NCBI RefSeq assembly: GCF_000428785.1
Contig: NZ_KE386798.1
Span: 60,403-124,402 of the forward strand
Reading direction: 5' to 3'
Origin: Conchiformibius kuhniae DSM 17694
GTDB taxonomy: Bacteria > Pseudomonadota > Gammaproteobacteria > Burkholderiales > Neisseriaceae
Length of the DNA: 64,000 bases
Numbering within the stretch: position 1 is the stretch's first letter; each line of letters opens with the position of its first letter. Position numbers and translations under genes: made by a program. Positions 8,378 to 17,218 of the stretch are shown here, in pieces. Below the pieces are notes generated by a model that was not told the origin of the DNA, ran no database searches, and saw only the letters and a program-made list of their open reading frames with translations.

Positions 8378-9608
8378 ATTGATGCGCGAAAGTTTGCGCG
8401 AATTGACAAAATCCTGCCGCGATGCCCATGCGGGCTTGCTGTTGCAGCGCGGTTTGCAGGAACGGGAAAACAAACAACAGAGAAAGGTAAAGCAAGAGGA
8501 AAACCAGAAGCTCGCAAAAGAAAAATTGCTGGATAGGGTAGCGAGCGTATCGCCGTCCGAAGTGTACAAGCTGGCGTTCAATCGCTGGGTACGCGCCACC
8601 GCCGATGAAAACCGTTTTACCTTTTTATGTGCCGAAATTGTCGGGCGGCTGTACATCGGGCTGAACAGCGCGGGCGCATTGGAAACCGGCATTTGCACGC
8701 AACACAGCTACGGCATGCCGTTTTTGCCGGGTTCAAGCGTCAAAGGAGCGGTGCGTCATTACGCCGAAAATGTCGGGCTGCCTGAAAACATTTGCAAGGT
8801 TTTGTTTGGCGGTGATGACGGCGACGACGGCGTTGCCGGTGCGCTGGTGTGGCACGATGCGTGGTGGATTCCCGTGCCGTCCGAAAAACCGTTTGTCGGC
8901 GAAGTGGTTACTGTGCATCATCAAGACTACTATCGGGGTAAAGACGGCAAAACCGAAGCCGATGAAATGGAAAGCCCCGTGCCGAACCAGCAAATCGCCA
9001 CGCAAGGCAGCTTTTATTTTGTGGTGGAAGCGGGTGAGGGTGCAACGGCGTGGGCGGAATTTGCGCGGCAACTGCTGGGCGAAATGTTGGCGCAGCAAGG
9101 CATGGGCGCGAAAACGGCTTCGGGCTACGGCTATTTTGCGAAGAAGAATTGTGCGTATGTGCAGAGAATCCGTATGCCGGTAGCGGAAATACACCGTCAA
9201 AAGCGCGAACAGCAAGACAAAGCGCGCGAACAGGCTGCTCGGGCATCATTGTCCGCAGAAGAGCGCACGGCACTGGAGCGCACCGAATTGGAAGCGGAAT
9301 GGCAACAATGGCAAAACAGCTTGTTTGGCAAAGAACGGGAAATTCTCTCGGCTGAACGTCATCAAGCTGATTTTGATGCGTTCATTGCTATGTTGAATCG
9401 GGTATGTACGGTTTTCACCTTGCCGGAAACACAGCAATGTGCTGCGGACTTTTCCCTGACAAAGCTGGAAAAACGGCAACCGCATTGGTTGAACAATGCC
9501 CGCAAAACACAACTTCGTGCCGTTTTATCCCGGCTTCGCGGCGAAGCGGCGCAACAGGCAGAAGCGGCGCCCAAGTCCGACAAAAAATCGCGCAAGAAAA
9601 AGAAATAA
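8370..9608 (+). CDS. cmr6: Type III-B RAMP protein Cmr6 with long C-terminal extension
   Basis: Cmr6 closes the 3' end of the Cmr backbone together with Cmr1. The RAMP core is at about residues 85-258, with the loop FLPGSSVKGAVR (118-129) and the glycine-rich GMGAKTASGYGYF near 244-256. ATG 8370 follows GGGGAC and overlaps the end of cmr5. At 412 residues it is longer than most Cmr6 proteins. Residues from about 265 onward form a charged, helix-rich tail that ends in a lysine run (KKSRKKKK). An upstream in-frame ATG at 8355 is possible. It is the last gene of the CRISPR locus. Confidence 0.85.
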   Translation: MCELMRESLRELTKSCRDAHAGLLLQRGLQERENKQQRKVKQEENQKLAKEKLLDRVASVSPSEVYKLAFNRWVRATADENRFTFLCAEIVGRLYIGLNSAGALETGICTQHSYGMPFLPGSSVKGAVRHYAENVGLPENICKVLFGGDDGDDGVAGALVWHDAWWIPVPSEKPFVGEVVTVHHQDYYRGKDGKTEADEMESPVPNQQIATQGSFYFVVEAGEGATAWAEFARQLLGEMLAQQGMGAKTASGYGYFAKKNCAYVQRIRMPVAEIHRQKREQQDKAREQAARASLSAEERTALERTELEAEWQQWQNSLFGKEREILSAERHQADFDAFIAMLNRVCTVFTLPETQQCAADFSLTKLEKRQPHWLNNARKTQLRAVLSRLRGEAAQQAEAAPKSDKKSRKKKK

Positions 9609-10017
9609 GAAATAAGCCTTTTTATCGTTTTTCTGCCGCATAAAAAGCAAGGCACATTGACCATATGTACCAATCGTCATCAAGCGTGTCGGGTTCATCT
9701 TGTTTCTTTTCGGTTTGAAACCCCGCCGTTCACGGCGGTAAAATGGGGTGGGGTGTAAGCCCGTCCGAATCAGAGCAAGGCATAGGGCTGTGCTTTATGT
9801 GTAGCCCTGTGAGTTGAAACATGACGACACGCTTGAAATATCCCGCACCGCGTTTGTCGTGATGCCCCCACAATGCAAACGTATTGCGGGCTTGTGTTTT
9901 CCGATACCTTGTGTCAAACCGTACAGGCAATTTCTGCGGCTCGGGCAGCCTGAAACGCGGCATATCCTGTTACAATAAAGCCCATTTCCCAACCTGATTT
10001 TTGAAGGCAACAACCCT
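9609..10017. other. Gene-free region between cmr6 and purA
   Basis: No coding region is supported here. The stretch contains one copy of the 115-bp GGTTTGAAAC repeat (9707-9820), directly followed by a remnant of the other repeat's end (ATGACGACACGC), and a DUS-like word GGGCAGCCTGAA near 9943. A TACAAT at 9971-9976 is a candidate -10 box for purA, but I see no matching -35. Confidence 0.5.
9707..9820. repeat. 115-bp GGTTTGAAAC...GTTGAAAC repeat, copy 1
   Basis: The element starts TTTCGGTTTGAAACCCCGCC and ends TGTGAGTTGAAAC. It contains three short inverted repeats (CCGCCGTT-CACGGCGG; GGTGTAAGCCCGTCC; GGGCTGTGC...TGTAGCCC). Related copies are at 12499-12692 and 14234-14348. Confidence 0.75.
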
Positions 10018-11316
10018 ATGGCACAAAACATCGTGGTCATCGGCTCGCAATGGGGCGATGAAGGCAAAGGCAAAATCGTTGATTGGCTCGCCGAGCAAAC
10101 CGGCGGCGTGGTGCGTTTCCAAGGCGGACACAACGCCGGACACACGCTGGTGGTGGGCGGCAAAAAAACCGTTTTGCGCCTGATTCCGAGCGGCATTCTG
10201 CACGAAAACCTCACCTGCTACATCGGTTCGGGCGTGGTGGTTTCCCCCGAAGCCCTGCTCGGCGAAATTGACGAGCTGGTCGCCGCCGGCGTGAAAAACG
10301 TGGAACAACGCCTGAAAATCGCCCCCACCTGCCCGCTTATCCTGCCCTACCACATCGCCCTTGACCAAGCCCGCGAAGCCTCGCGCGGCGCAGGCAAAAT
10401 CGGCACCACTGGTCGCGGCATCGGCCCCGCCTACGAAGACAAAGTGGCGCGGCGTTCCGTGCGCGCGGGCGACTTGGCGGATTTGGACAAAGTGGCGGAA
10501 AAAGTCAAAACCAACCTTGCCCTGTACAATGTCCAGCTCAAACATTTGCACGGCGCACAAACCGTTGATTTTGATGAGGTGATGGACAAAATCCGCAGCT
10601 TCCGCGACCGCGTTTTGCCGATGCTGCACGATGTCGCCAACACGCTTTACGAAAAAAACCGCAAGGGCGAAAAACTGCTGTTTGAAGGCGCACAAGGCAC
10701 CTTGCTGGACATTGATTACGGCACTTATCCCTTTGTTACTTCATCAAATTGTTTGGCGGGCGCGGCATCGGCGGGCGCGGGCGTGCCGCCGCAGATGCTG
10801 AATTATGTTTTGGGCATCGTCAAAGCCTACACCACGCGCGTGGGTTCGGGGCCGTTCCCGACCGAATTGTTTGACGACATCGGCGCTGGCTTGGCGGAAC
10901 GCGGTCATGAGTTCGGCTCGGTAACGGGACGGGCGCGGCGTTGCGGCTGGTTTGACGCGGCGGCGTTGAAACGTTCCATTCAAATCAACGGCATCACCGG
11001 CATGTGCATCACCAAATTGGACGTGATGGACGGCATGGACGAAGTGAAAATCTGCACGGGCTACACGCTGGCGGACGGTTCGCACAGTGACATTCTGCCT
11101 TTCGGCGCGGACGCGGTGGCGGGCTGTACGCCCGTTTACGAAACGATGGCGGGCTGGAAAGAGCCGACTTTCGGCGTGAAAAGCTACGACAAGCTGCCTG
11201 AAAACGCCAAGCGTTATTTGAAGCGGATTGAGGAAGTGTGCGGTGCGCCGGTTGCGATGGTGTCCACCGGCCCCGACCGCGAAGAAACGATTGTGATTCA
11301 GCATCCGTTTGCTTAG
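10018..11316 (+). CDS. purA: Adenylosuccinate synthetase
   Basis: This cytoplasmic enzyme joins IMP and aspartate using GTP, the first step from IMP to AMP. The 432-residue protein has the expected length and the N-terminal GTP-binding signature GSQWGDEGKGKIVD, followed by the conserved QGGHNAGHT and later TTGRGIGPAYEDK. The stop TAG at 11314-11316 is formed by the edge of a dispersed repeat. It converges with galE across a strong terminator hairpin. Confidence 0.97.
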   Translation: MAQNIVVIGSQWGDEGKGKIVDWLAEQTGGVVRFQGGHNAGHTLVVGGKKTVLRLIPSGILHENLTCYIGSGVVVSPEALLGEIDELVAAGVKNVEQRLKIAPTCPLILPYHIALDQAREASRGAGKIGTTGRGIGPAYEDKVARRSVRAGDLADLDKVAEKVKTNLALYNVQLKHLHGAQTVDFDEVMDKIRSFRDRVLPMLHDVANTLYEKNRKGEKLLFEGAQGTLLDIDYGTYPFVTSSNCLAGAASAGAGVPPQMLNYVLGIVKAYTTRVGSGPFPTELFDDIGAGLAERGHEFGSVTGRARRCGWFDAAALKRSIQINGITGMCITKLDVMDGMDEVKICTGYTLADGSHSDILPFGADAVAGCTPVYETMAGWKEPTFGVKSYDKLPENAKRYLKRIEEVCGAPVAMVSTGPDREETIVIQHPFA

Positions 11317-11420
11317 GGCGCGTCATCATTTAAATTTTTCTACTGAAAATCAGTGAAATATAAAAAAATTCCGTCATGCCCGCCGGCGCAGGAATGACGG
11401 TGCAATTGATGACACGCCCC
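11314..11420. repeat. Dispersed TAG-end repeat after purA
   Basis: The element begins TAGGGCGCGTCATC, where TAG is the purA stop, and ends ATTGATGACACGCCCC. It is a short form with one imperfect dRS3-like palindrome and the internal AAATTTTTCTACTGAAAATCAG segment shared by the family. Confidence 0.8.
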
Positions 11421-11431
11421 AAACGGCATAT

Positions 11432-11476
11432 CGGCAAAAACCGTCTGCCCCGAAATCAGGCAGACGGTTTTTGCCG
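11432..11476. terminator. Bidirectional terminator between purA and galE
   Basis: There is a perfect 18-bp stem (CGGCAAAAACCGTCTGCC at 11432-11449, complement at 11459-11476) with a 9-nt loop. A/T-rich stem sections give an intrinsic-terminator look on both strands, and the genes on either side converge on it. Confidence 0.8.
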
Positions 11477-12490
11477 TCAATCATAACCGTTCGGATTGGC
11501 GCTTTGCCAACGCCACGCATCGCGCATCATCTCGTCCAAACCGCGCTGTGCCGTCCAGCCGATTTCGGCGGCGGCTTTGGCGGGGTCGGCATAGCACGCG
11601 GCAATGTCGCCCGCACGGCGCGGTTTGAGCGCGTACGGCACACGTTGTCCCGACGCCGCTTCAAATGCCCGCACAATCTCCAACACCGAATAACCGCGCC
11701 CCGTGCCCAAATTGTACACATGCACCCCCGCTTGTGCGCCTTTCGCTTCCCAAGCGCAAACGTGTCCGCGCGCCAAATCCGCCACATGAATGTAATCGCG
11801 CACGCCCGTGCCGTCCGGCGTGGGATAGTCGCTGCCGAACACCGACAATTGCGCCAATTTCCCCGCCGCCACTTGGCAAACGTAGGGCAACAGATTGTTT
11901 GGAATGCCGTTGGGCATTTCGCCGATGCGTCCGCTTTCGTGTGCGCCCACAGGGTTGAAATAGCGCAACAAAATCACCCGCCAACGCGCATCGGCCGCCG
12001 CCAAATCGCTCATGATGCGCTCAACCGTGTGTTTGGAGGTGCCGTAGGGATTGGTGGTTGCGCCGGTGGGGGCGGATTCGTCAATCGGCACGCGCTGCGG
12101 GTCGCCGTACACGGTGGCGGACGAGCTGAACACGATGCCGTACACGCCCGCTTTTTGCATTTCTTCCAGCAAAATCAGGCTGCCGCCCACATTGTTGTCG
12201 TAGTATTCGAGCGGCTTTTGCACGCTCTCGCCCACCGCTTTGAGCGCGGCAAAATGCATTACGCCATCGATGGCGTGTTCGGCAAACACGCGCCGCAACA
12301 AAGCACGGTCGCGGATGTCGCCCTGATAAAACACGGGCGCGCGCCCGCAAATCTCCGCCAAACGGTTCACCACTTTGGGCGATGAGTTGGACAAATTGTC
12401 CACAATAATGGGGGTATGCCCCGCCGCCGTCAGCGCCACAACGGTATGTGCGCCGATAAAGCCCGTTCCGCCCGTTACCAAGATGTTCAT
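11477..12490 (-). CDS. galE: UDP-glucose 4-epimerase
   Basis: GalE interconverts UDP-glucose and UDP-galactose and supplies galactose for surface lipooligosaccharide or capsule in this family. The 337-residue protein has the NAD-binding start MNILVTGGTGFIGAHT and the extended-SDR pattern with PYGTSKHTVE containing the catalytic Tyr/Lys. The start at 12490 follows AAAAGGA. A longer upstream frame is only translation of the repeat that sits directly before the gene and supplies the ribosome site. Confidence 0.95.
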   Translation of the reverse strand: MNILVTGGTGFIGAHTVVALTAAGHTPIIVDNLSNSSPKVVNRLAEICGRAPVFYQGDIRDRALLRRVFAEHAIDGVMHFAALKAVGESVQKPLEYYDNNVGGSLILLEEMQKAGVYGIVFSSSATVYGDPQRVPIDESAPTGATTNPYGTSKHTVERIMSDLAAADARWRVILLRYFNPVGAHESGRIGEMPNGIPNNLLPYVCQVAAGKLAQLSVFGSDYPTPDGTGVRDYIHVADLARGHVCAWEAKGAQAGVHVYNLGTGRGYSVLEIVRAFEAASGQRVPYALKPRRAGDIAACYADPAKAAAEIGWTAQRGLDEMMRDAWRWQSANPNGYD

Positions 12491-12498
12491 CAAAATTC

Positions 12499-12692
12499 CT
12501 TTTCGGTTTGAAACCCCGCCGTTTACGGCGGTAAAATATGGTTGATAAAAATAAAAACGAGACAAGGGCGTTGGCAACGCCGTATCGTTGCGGTTTTAAT
12601 CAACTATAAATTCCGTTCGGGCGGGGCGTAAGCCCGTCCGAATCAGGGCAAGGCATGGGGCTGCGCTTTGTGTCCGGCCCTGTGCGTTGAAA
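12499..12692. repeat. GGTTTGAAAC repeat, copy 2, interrupted by a Correia-like element
   Basis: The left part (12499-12536) and right part (12609-12692) match copies 1 and 3. Between them is a 72-bp Correia-like insertion. The element sits directly upstream of galE on the minus strand and contributes its ribosome-binding site. Confidence 0.75.
12537..12608. mobile_element. Short Correia-like element (72 bp)
   Basis: It is bounded by TATGGTTGATAAAAAT and ATTTTAATCAACTATA-type ends, and its interior GACAAGGGCGTTGGCAACGC matches the element at 40473-40579. It looks like an internally deleted copy inserted into the GGTTTGAAAC repeat. Confidence 0.65.
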
Positions 12693-12720
12693 TAATTAAT
12701 CGGCTTTTCGCCAAGCTGCG

Positions 12721-12912
12721 TAATCAATTGGTTGCAAAACCGTTTCACCGTCATTCCCGCGCCGGCGGGAATCCGACAACCAAGTCAAACCAACCTTGAA
12801 AAAACATTGCTTACTGGTCATCGAAAAGTGGATTCCCGCATTCGCGGGAATGACGGGACTTTTTATATTGCAATGATTTTCAGTGGGAAAATTTAGATGA
12901 TGGCACGCGCTA
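12721..12912. repeat. Dispersed TAG-end repeat between galE and mltA
   Basis: Two perfect dRS3 palindromes (near 12753 and 12835) flank a spacer. The right end GATGGCACGCGCTA supplies the mltA stop (TAG on the minus strand, 12910-12912). With copy 2 of the GGTTTGAAAC repeat it fills the 419-base gap; no gene is seen. Confidence 0.75.
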
Positions 12913-14226
12913 ACGCGGTACCACGCCGTTGGGCAGGAGCTGCCACACATAGCCCGGGTATTTCATTTTCCCTGCCGTTTGCCCTGCCGCATCGCCAAAG
13001 CCCCAAAAATAGTCCACACGCACCGCGCCTTTAATCGCGCCGCCGGTGTCTTGGGCGACAATCAGGCGGTTCAAGCCGGCGCGGCTGTCGGGGTGGGTGG
13101 TGGCGACAAAAAGCGGTGCGCCCAAAGTGATGAACTGTCTGTCCACCGCCGCCGAAAAGCCGCCGCTCAAAGGCACGCCCAATGCGCCGATGGGACCTTC
13201 GTGGGGTGCGCCGTCAAGCGGGCGGAAAAACACGTAGCTGGGGTTTTGCCCCAACACTTCCGCCAAACGCTGCGGATTGGCGGCAAGCCACGCTTTGATG
13301 TTTTGCATGGAGGTTTGTGCAAGCGGCAGGTAGCCGCGTTGTGCCATGTATTTGCCGATGGAAACGTAGGAATGGGCGTTTTTGTCGGCATAGCCCAGCC
13401 GGATAAAACGCCCGTCCGGTGTGCGCACGCGCCCCGAGCCTTGAATGTGCAGGAAAAACAGTTCCACAGGGTCATCGGCATACGCCAAAATCGGGGCGCG
13501 GCCGTCCAGTGCGCCGCCGTTGATTTGGTGGCGGGTGTAATACGGCACAAAGCGGTTGCCTTCAAAACGCCCTTTCAGATGGGTGCTGTTGGTTACGGGC
13601 GAGAATTGCGACAAATCCGCCACATATGCGCCGTTCGGCACAATCGCGCCGCTATTGGGCGCGGTGGGGTTGATGCGGACGGTGGCGCGGCTGCCTTTCA
13701 AATGCGCGGGCAAAGGCACGGACACAAAATCGGCGGGTATGCCGTAAATCGGGAAACGCGAACGCGCACTCGGGCGCACGTCGCCGTTGAGCACGGGTTC
13801 GTAGTAGCCGGTAAACAAGCCCTGCGTCTGTCCGTTCTGGCTCACCTGCCACGGCGTGAAATAACGCTCGAAAAAGGCTTTGGCGGCGCGGTGGTCGGAC
13901 GGCGTGGCGGCGGCTTGTCGGCACACGCCCTGCCATTCGGGATGATTGTGCAATTTGGTGCAGCTTTTGCGGAAGGCGTCCAAAGGCGCGGCAAACGGCT
14001 GGTTGTGCCATTCGGGCAAATCGTGATAGGAAACCACGCGGTAGGCGGCGCCGCCCGTGCCGTGGCGCACGTGTCCGAGCGGTGCGGTTTGCCCGACTGG
14101 CGGCTCGACATGTCCGCCGCCCGTTTGCGGACGGCTCGCGCCCCCGCCCCAAAAACAGCCCGCCAACAGCGCGGCAGACCCGCCCAATAAGGCATAACGC
14201 CCGACTTTTTTTGCCAATTTGTTCAT
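12910..14226 (-). CDS. mltA: Membrane-bound lytic murein transglycosylase A (lipoprotein)
   Basis: MltA cleaves peptidoglycan glycan strands to 1,6-anhydro products from the inner face of the outer membrane. The 438-residue protein has a lipoprotein signal with lipobox LLAGC (Cys24). It has an MltA domain in the middle (GLFTGYYEPVLNG). The C-terminal 3D domain contains VAQDTGGAIKGAVRVDYFWG, which holds the catalytic aspartate region. The start at 14226 follows AAAAGGCATTTTG at a repeat edge. The stop is the TAG of the downstream repeat. Confidence 0.95.
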   Translation of the reverse strand: MNKLAKKVGRYALLGGSAALLAGCFWGGGASRPQTGGGHVEPPVGQTAPLGHVRHGTGGAAYRVVSYHDLPEWHNQPFAAPLDAFRKSCTKLHNHPEWQGVCRQAAATPSDHRAAKAFFERYFTPWQVSQNGQTQGLFTGYYEPVLNGDVRPSARSRFPIYGIPADFVSVPLPAHLKGSRATVRINPTAPNSGAIVPNGAYVADLSQFSPVTNSTHLKGRFEGNRFVPYYTRHQINGGALDGRAPILAYADDPVELFFLHIQGSGRVRTPDGRFIRLGYADKNAHSYVSIGKYMAQRGYLPLAQTSMQNIKAWLAANPQRLAEVLGQNPSYVFFRPLDGAPHEGPIGALGVPLSGGFSAAVDRQFITLGAPLFVATTHPDSRAGLNRLIVAQDTGGAIKGAVRVDYFWGFGDAAGQTAGKMKYPGYVWQLLPNGVVPR

Positions 14227-14233
14227 CAAAATG

Positions 14234-14348
14234 CCTTTTCGGTTTGAAACCCCGCCGTTTGCGGCGGTAAAATCTTTTTTTATTCGGGCGGGGCGCAAGC
14301 CCGTCCGAATCAGGGCTGTGCTTTATGTGCAGCCCTGTGCGTTGAAAC
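14234..14348. repeat. GGTTTGAAAC repeat, copy 3 (115 bp, intact)
   Basis: This is the cleanest copy, running from CCTTTTCGGTTTGAAAC to TGTGCGTTGAAAC. It lies between mltA and trmB. The trmB stop codon (14323-14325) and its last seven or so codons are inside it, and the other edge gives mltA its ribosome site. Confidence 0.75.
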
Positions 14349-15033
14349 ATTTTTTGATAAAGATAATGTCCCACACGCCGTGTCCGAGCCGTTTGCCGCG
14401 TGCTTCAAACTTGGTTTCGGGGCGGTAGGCGGGCGTGGCGGCGAAACCGTCCGCCGTGTTTGCCAATTCGGGAAAACCGTTCAATACTTCCAGCATTTGC
14501 ACGGCGTATTCTTCCCAATCGGTCGCCAAATGGATGTAGCCGCCGCTTTGCAGCTTGGGCAGCAGCTTGGCGACAAACGGGGCTTGAATCAGACGGCGTT
14601 TGTGGTGGCGTTTTTTGTGCCAAGGGTCGGGGAAAAAAATATGAATGCCGTGCAAACTGCCGTCCGCCAGCATATTTTCCACCACGTCCACCGCATCGTG
14701 GCGCATGATTTTGACGTTTTCCAGCCCTTGTTCGGCAAGCAGTTTGCACAAATTGCCCACGCCGGGCCCGTGTACGTCAATCGCCAAAAAATCGCTTTCA
14801 GGCAGCCTGCGCGCGATTTCGGTGGTGGCCGCGCCCATGCCGAAACCGATTTCCAGCACTTTCGGCGCGTTGCGTCCGAATACGGCATTCAAATCAATGA
14901 TTTCGGCACGGTAATCCACGCCGAAACGCGCCCAATATTCGTCAATGGCGCGTTGTTGGGCGGCGGTCATGTGTCCCTGCCGCAATACGAAAGAGCGGAT
15001 ACTGCGCGGCGGCGTGTCGGAAGATGCGTTCAT
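14323..15033 (-). CDS. trmB: tRNA (guanine-N7)-methyltransferase
   Basis: TrmB makes m7G46 in tRNA using S-adenosylmethionine. The 236-residue protein has the SAM-binding EIGFGMGAATTEIA and the family segment FPDPWHKKRHHKRRL. The last residues (FNAQGCT) are translated from a dispersed repeat, so the native C-terminus was probably replaced by the insertion. Upstream it is divergent from ybeY. Confidence 0.95.
   Translation of the reverse strand: MNASSDTPPRSIRSFVLRQGHMTAAQQRAIDEYWARFGVDYRAEIIDLNAVFGRNAPKVLEIGFGMGAATTEIARRLPESDFLAIDVHGPGVGNLCKLLAEQGLENVKIMRHDAVDVVENMLADGSLHGIHIFFPDPWHKKRHHKRRLIQAPFVAKLLPKLQSGGYIHLATDWEEYAVQMLEVLNGFPELANTADGFAATPAYRPETKFEARGKRLGHGVWDIIFIKKCFNAQGCT
14807..14818 (-). 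other. DNA uptake word AGGCTGCCTGAA (inside trmB)
   Basis: This is an exact 12-mer on the minus strand within the trmB coding region. Confidence 0.6.
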
Positions 15034-15165
15034 ATTTCAACTCACAGAGGCTGCACATAAAGCAACATAGCCCCATGCTTTGCCCTGAATAAAAAAAGGG
15101 AAAATGGCGGCGATTATAGACGATTGCCCGAATATTTGTAACAATCATGCCCGTTTTCCCCGTTC

Positions 15166-15177
15166 AGGCAGCCTGAA
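15166..15177 (+). other. DNA uptake word AGGCAGCCTGAA before ybeY
   Basis: This is an exact Kingella-type DUS 12-mer. With the preceding TTC it makes the palindrome TTCAGGCAGCCTGAA, ending two bases before the ybeY ATG. Confidence 0.6.
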
Positions 15178-15178
15178 A

Positions 15179-15712
15179 ATGTTCCGCCGACCCCTCCCCA
15201 AACGTAACCGCGATTTTCCCTTTTTGCGTGTGCAACGCCAACGCTTTACCCTGCATTTTGCCAACGAAAGCGGCATCGCCGCGCCGTGTGAAGCCGACTT
15301 TTACCGTTGGCTGTGGCAGGCGGTGAAAACCCGCTACCGCCGCGCCGAACTGACTTTGATGCTGTTTGACGAAGCTGCCGCCCGCGCCTGCAACCGCGAT
15401 TATCGCGGCAAAGACTACGCCACCAACGTGTTGAGTTTTGAAGTGGCGCGGGAAAGCTGGTTTGACGACATGGACGGCGGCGAAATCCTGCGCGGCGATT
15501 TGGTGATGTGTCCGCAAGTCGTCTTGCGCGAAGCCGCCGAACAGGGCAAAACCGCCGAAGCCCATTTCGCCCACCTTGCCGTACACGGCGCACTGCACCT
15601 GATGGGACACGACCATGTGCAAGACGATGAAGCCGAAGCGATGGAAGCTTTGGAAATCCAAATCTTGGCGCAAATGGGCTATGCCAATCCCTACCAAAGC
15701 GAAGCCGTATGA
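15179..15712 (+). CDS. ybeY: Endoribonuclease YbeY (rRNA maturation factor)
   Basis: YbeY is a zinc-dependent RNase for 16S rRNA 3'-end maturation and ribosome quality control. The signature HGALHLMGHDH gives the three metal-binding histidines. From ATG 15179 the protein has 177 residues; an upstream in-frame ATG at 15104 would add 25 residues that cover an uptake sequence and are unlikely. No strong ribosome site is visible at either start. The stop overlaps the next gene (ATGA). Confidence 0.9.
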   Translation: MFRRPLPKRNRDFPFLRVQRQRFTLHFANESGIAAPCEADFYRWLWQAVKTRYRRAELTLMLFDEAAARACNRDYRGKDYATNVLSFEVARESWFDDMDGGEILRGDLVMCPQVVLREAAEQGKTAEAHFAHLAVHGALHLMGHDHVQDDEAEAMEALEIQILAQMGYANPYQSEAV

Positions 15713-16155
15713 CCAAGCCGAACAAAACACGGACGGCAAGCCGAATCTTGGCACGCGCCGCATTCTGGCTGTGGCTGTTTTCGATGATACCGCCCCATTA
15801 CGAAGGAGCGTGGGGTTGGCTGTGTCATCTGGTGATGCCCGTACTGTTGTGGGCTTGGGCGTGGAATGACCCCGCCCTGCTGCTTCCTTATGCCAACGTT
15901 TTCGCACTGCCCTTGATGACATGGCTTGGCACAGGCAAACCGTTTGCCAAAATCAAAGCCGTCATCGCCTGCTATTTTGCATCCATCTGCCTGTTGTTTC
16001 TGATTGCCTTTATCTATAGGGAAAACCTGCTTCCCCACCTGCAATTCGGTGCTTGGATATGGGCAGCTTCCCTCCTGCTGCTCGGCATCGCCGCCATCTG
16101 CAAACTGCTTGAACCCGTTCCCGATAGACCCGATACCCAACCGCAACATGATTAA
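15709..16155 (+). CDS. Hypothetical inner-membrane protein
   Basis: The 148-residue protein has a basic N-terminus and about four hydrophobic segments (around residues 15-35, 40-75, 82-102 and 112-132). I do not recognise a family. It overlaps ybeY by four bases and corC by eight, so the three genes form a coupled operon. Its place between ybeY and the CorC-type protein may only reflect co-transcription. Confidence 0.75.
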   Translation: MTKPNKTRTASRILARAAFWLWLFSMIPPHYEGAWGWLCHLVMPVLLWAWAWNDPALLLPYANVFALPLMTWLGTGKPFAKIKAVIACYFASICLLFLIAFIYRENLLPHLQFGAWIWAASLLLLGIAAICKLLEPVPDRPDTQPQHD

Positions 16156-16990
16156 AACCTGCTTCCAAGCCCTGAAAAACCTGTTTTCAGGCAGCCGCGC
16201 CCCGCAAACCGCCGCCGAACTTTCCGCCCTGCTGCGCCAAAATCCCGCCCTGTGCGACAGCGATACCCTGCAACGCATTGAATCGCTGCTGGCTTTTCAG
16301 CAGCTTGCCGTGCGCGATGCCATGATGACCCGCGCCCAAATGAACGTGGTCAAAAGCACCGACAGCCTTGAGCGCATCATCGCCTACGTTGCCGAAACCG
16401 CCCATTCGCGCTTCCCCGTGATTGGCGAGGACAAAGACCAAATTCTCGGCATTCTCCACGCCAAAGACCTGCTCAAATTCACCACCAACCCCGAAGCCTT
16501 CCGCTTGGACGGCGTGTTGCGCCCCGCCGTGTTTGTTCCGGAGGGCAAATCCTTGACGGGATTGCTGAAAGATTTTCAGGCGCAGCGCAATCACATGGCG
16601 GTGGTGGTGGACGAATACGGCGGCGTTTCCGGCTTGGTAACCTTTGAAGACGTGATTGAACAAATTGTCGGCAAAATTGAAGACGAGTTTGACGAAGACG
16701 ACAGTGCCGACCATATTTTCCCCGTGTCGTCCGAGCGTTGGCGCATTCACGCCGCCACCGAAATCGCCGATATCAACGCCTTTTTCGGCACGGCATTCAG
16801 CAACGAAGAAGCCGACACCATCGGCGGGCTGGTGATTCAGCAGCTCGGACGTTTGCCCGTACGCGGCGACAAAGTGCAGCTCGGCGGTTTGCTGTTTACC
16901 GTTGCCCGCGCCGACAACCGCCGTCTGCACACGCTGATGGCGGTGCGCGTGAAAGACGATGACGGCAACGGACACGATTCAAGTAATTGA
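16148..16990 (+). CDS. corC: CorC/HlyC-type CBS-domain protein
   Basis: The 280-residue soluble protein has the CorC layout: RDAMMTRAQM followed by a CBS pair (about 55-180) with VVVDEYGGVSGLVTFEDVIEQIVGKIEDE, then a C-terminal transporter-associated domain (about 195-270). It is linked to magnesium/cobalt efflux and acid or membrane-stress resilience in other bacteria. In Proteobacteria the gene commonly follows ybeY, as here. ATG 16148 overlaps the previous gene's stop; the longer upstream frame lacks family similarity. Confidence 0.92.
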   Translation: MIKTCFQALKNLFSGSRAPQTAAELSALLRQNPALCDSDTLQRIESLLAFQQLAVRDAMMTRAQMNVVKSTDSLERIIAYVAETAHSRFPVIGEDKDQILGILHAKDLLKFTTNPEAFRLDGVLRPAVFVPEGKSLTGLLKDFQAQRNHMAVVVDEYGGVSGLVTFEDVIEQIVGKIEDEFDEDDSADHIFPVSSERWRIHAATEIADINAFFGTAFSNEEADTIGGLVIQQLGRLPVRGDKVQLGGLLFTVARADNRRLHTLMAVRVKDDDGNGHDSSN

Positions 16991-17218
16991 ATATTAATAT
17001 TCATTACAACAAATAATATGAAACAACAGGAAATTTAGCCAAATTTACAGCAAACTACATTGACGTTTGCACGCTGCAAAACCATAATTGCTACTTCCAA
17101 CAACAAGCCAACCTTAACCACAGGAGTACATGATTATGGCTAAAAATACAGAGGCAAGCTGAAAGAAATCTATGGCGGACGCTCAGCTGCCGGACGGGAC
17201 AAGCTGCCCCTTTCCGTT

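Noticed and set aside
1..9608. Adaptation genes (cas1/cas2) for the CRISPR locus
   Set aside because: None is present in any frame of this region; they may lie upstream of the array or be absent.
11477..12577. Longer galE start at a TTG in the Correia-like element
   Set aside because: The additional 29 residues are translation of two repeats; the NAD-binding motif begins at the ATG at 12490 with a ribosome site.
16991..17135. Possible tRNA or small RNA before the frameshifted gene
   Set aside because: The region is AT-rich with no cloverleaf or terminator; I found no tRNA or rRNA anywhere in the window.
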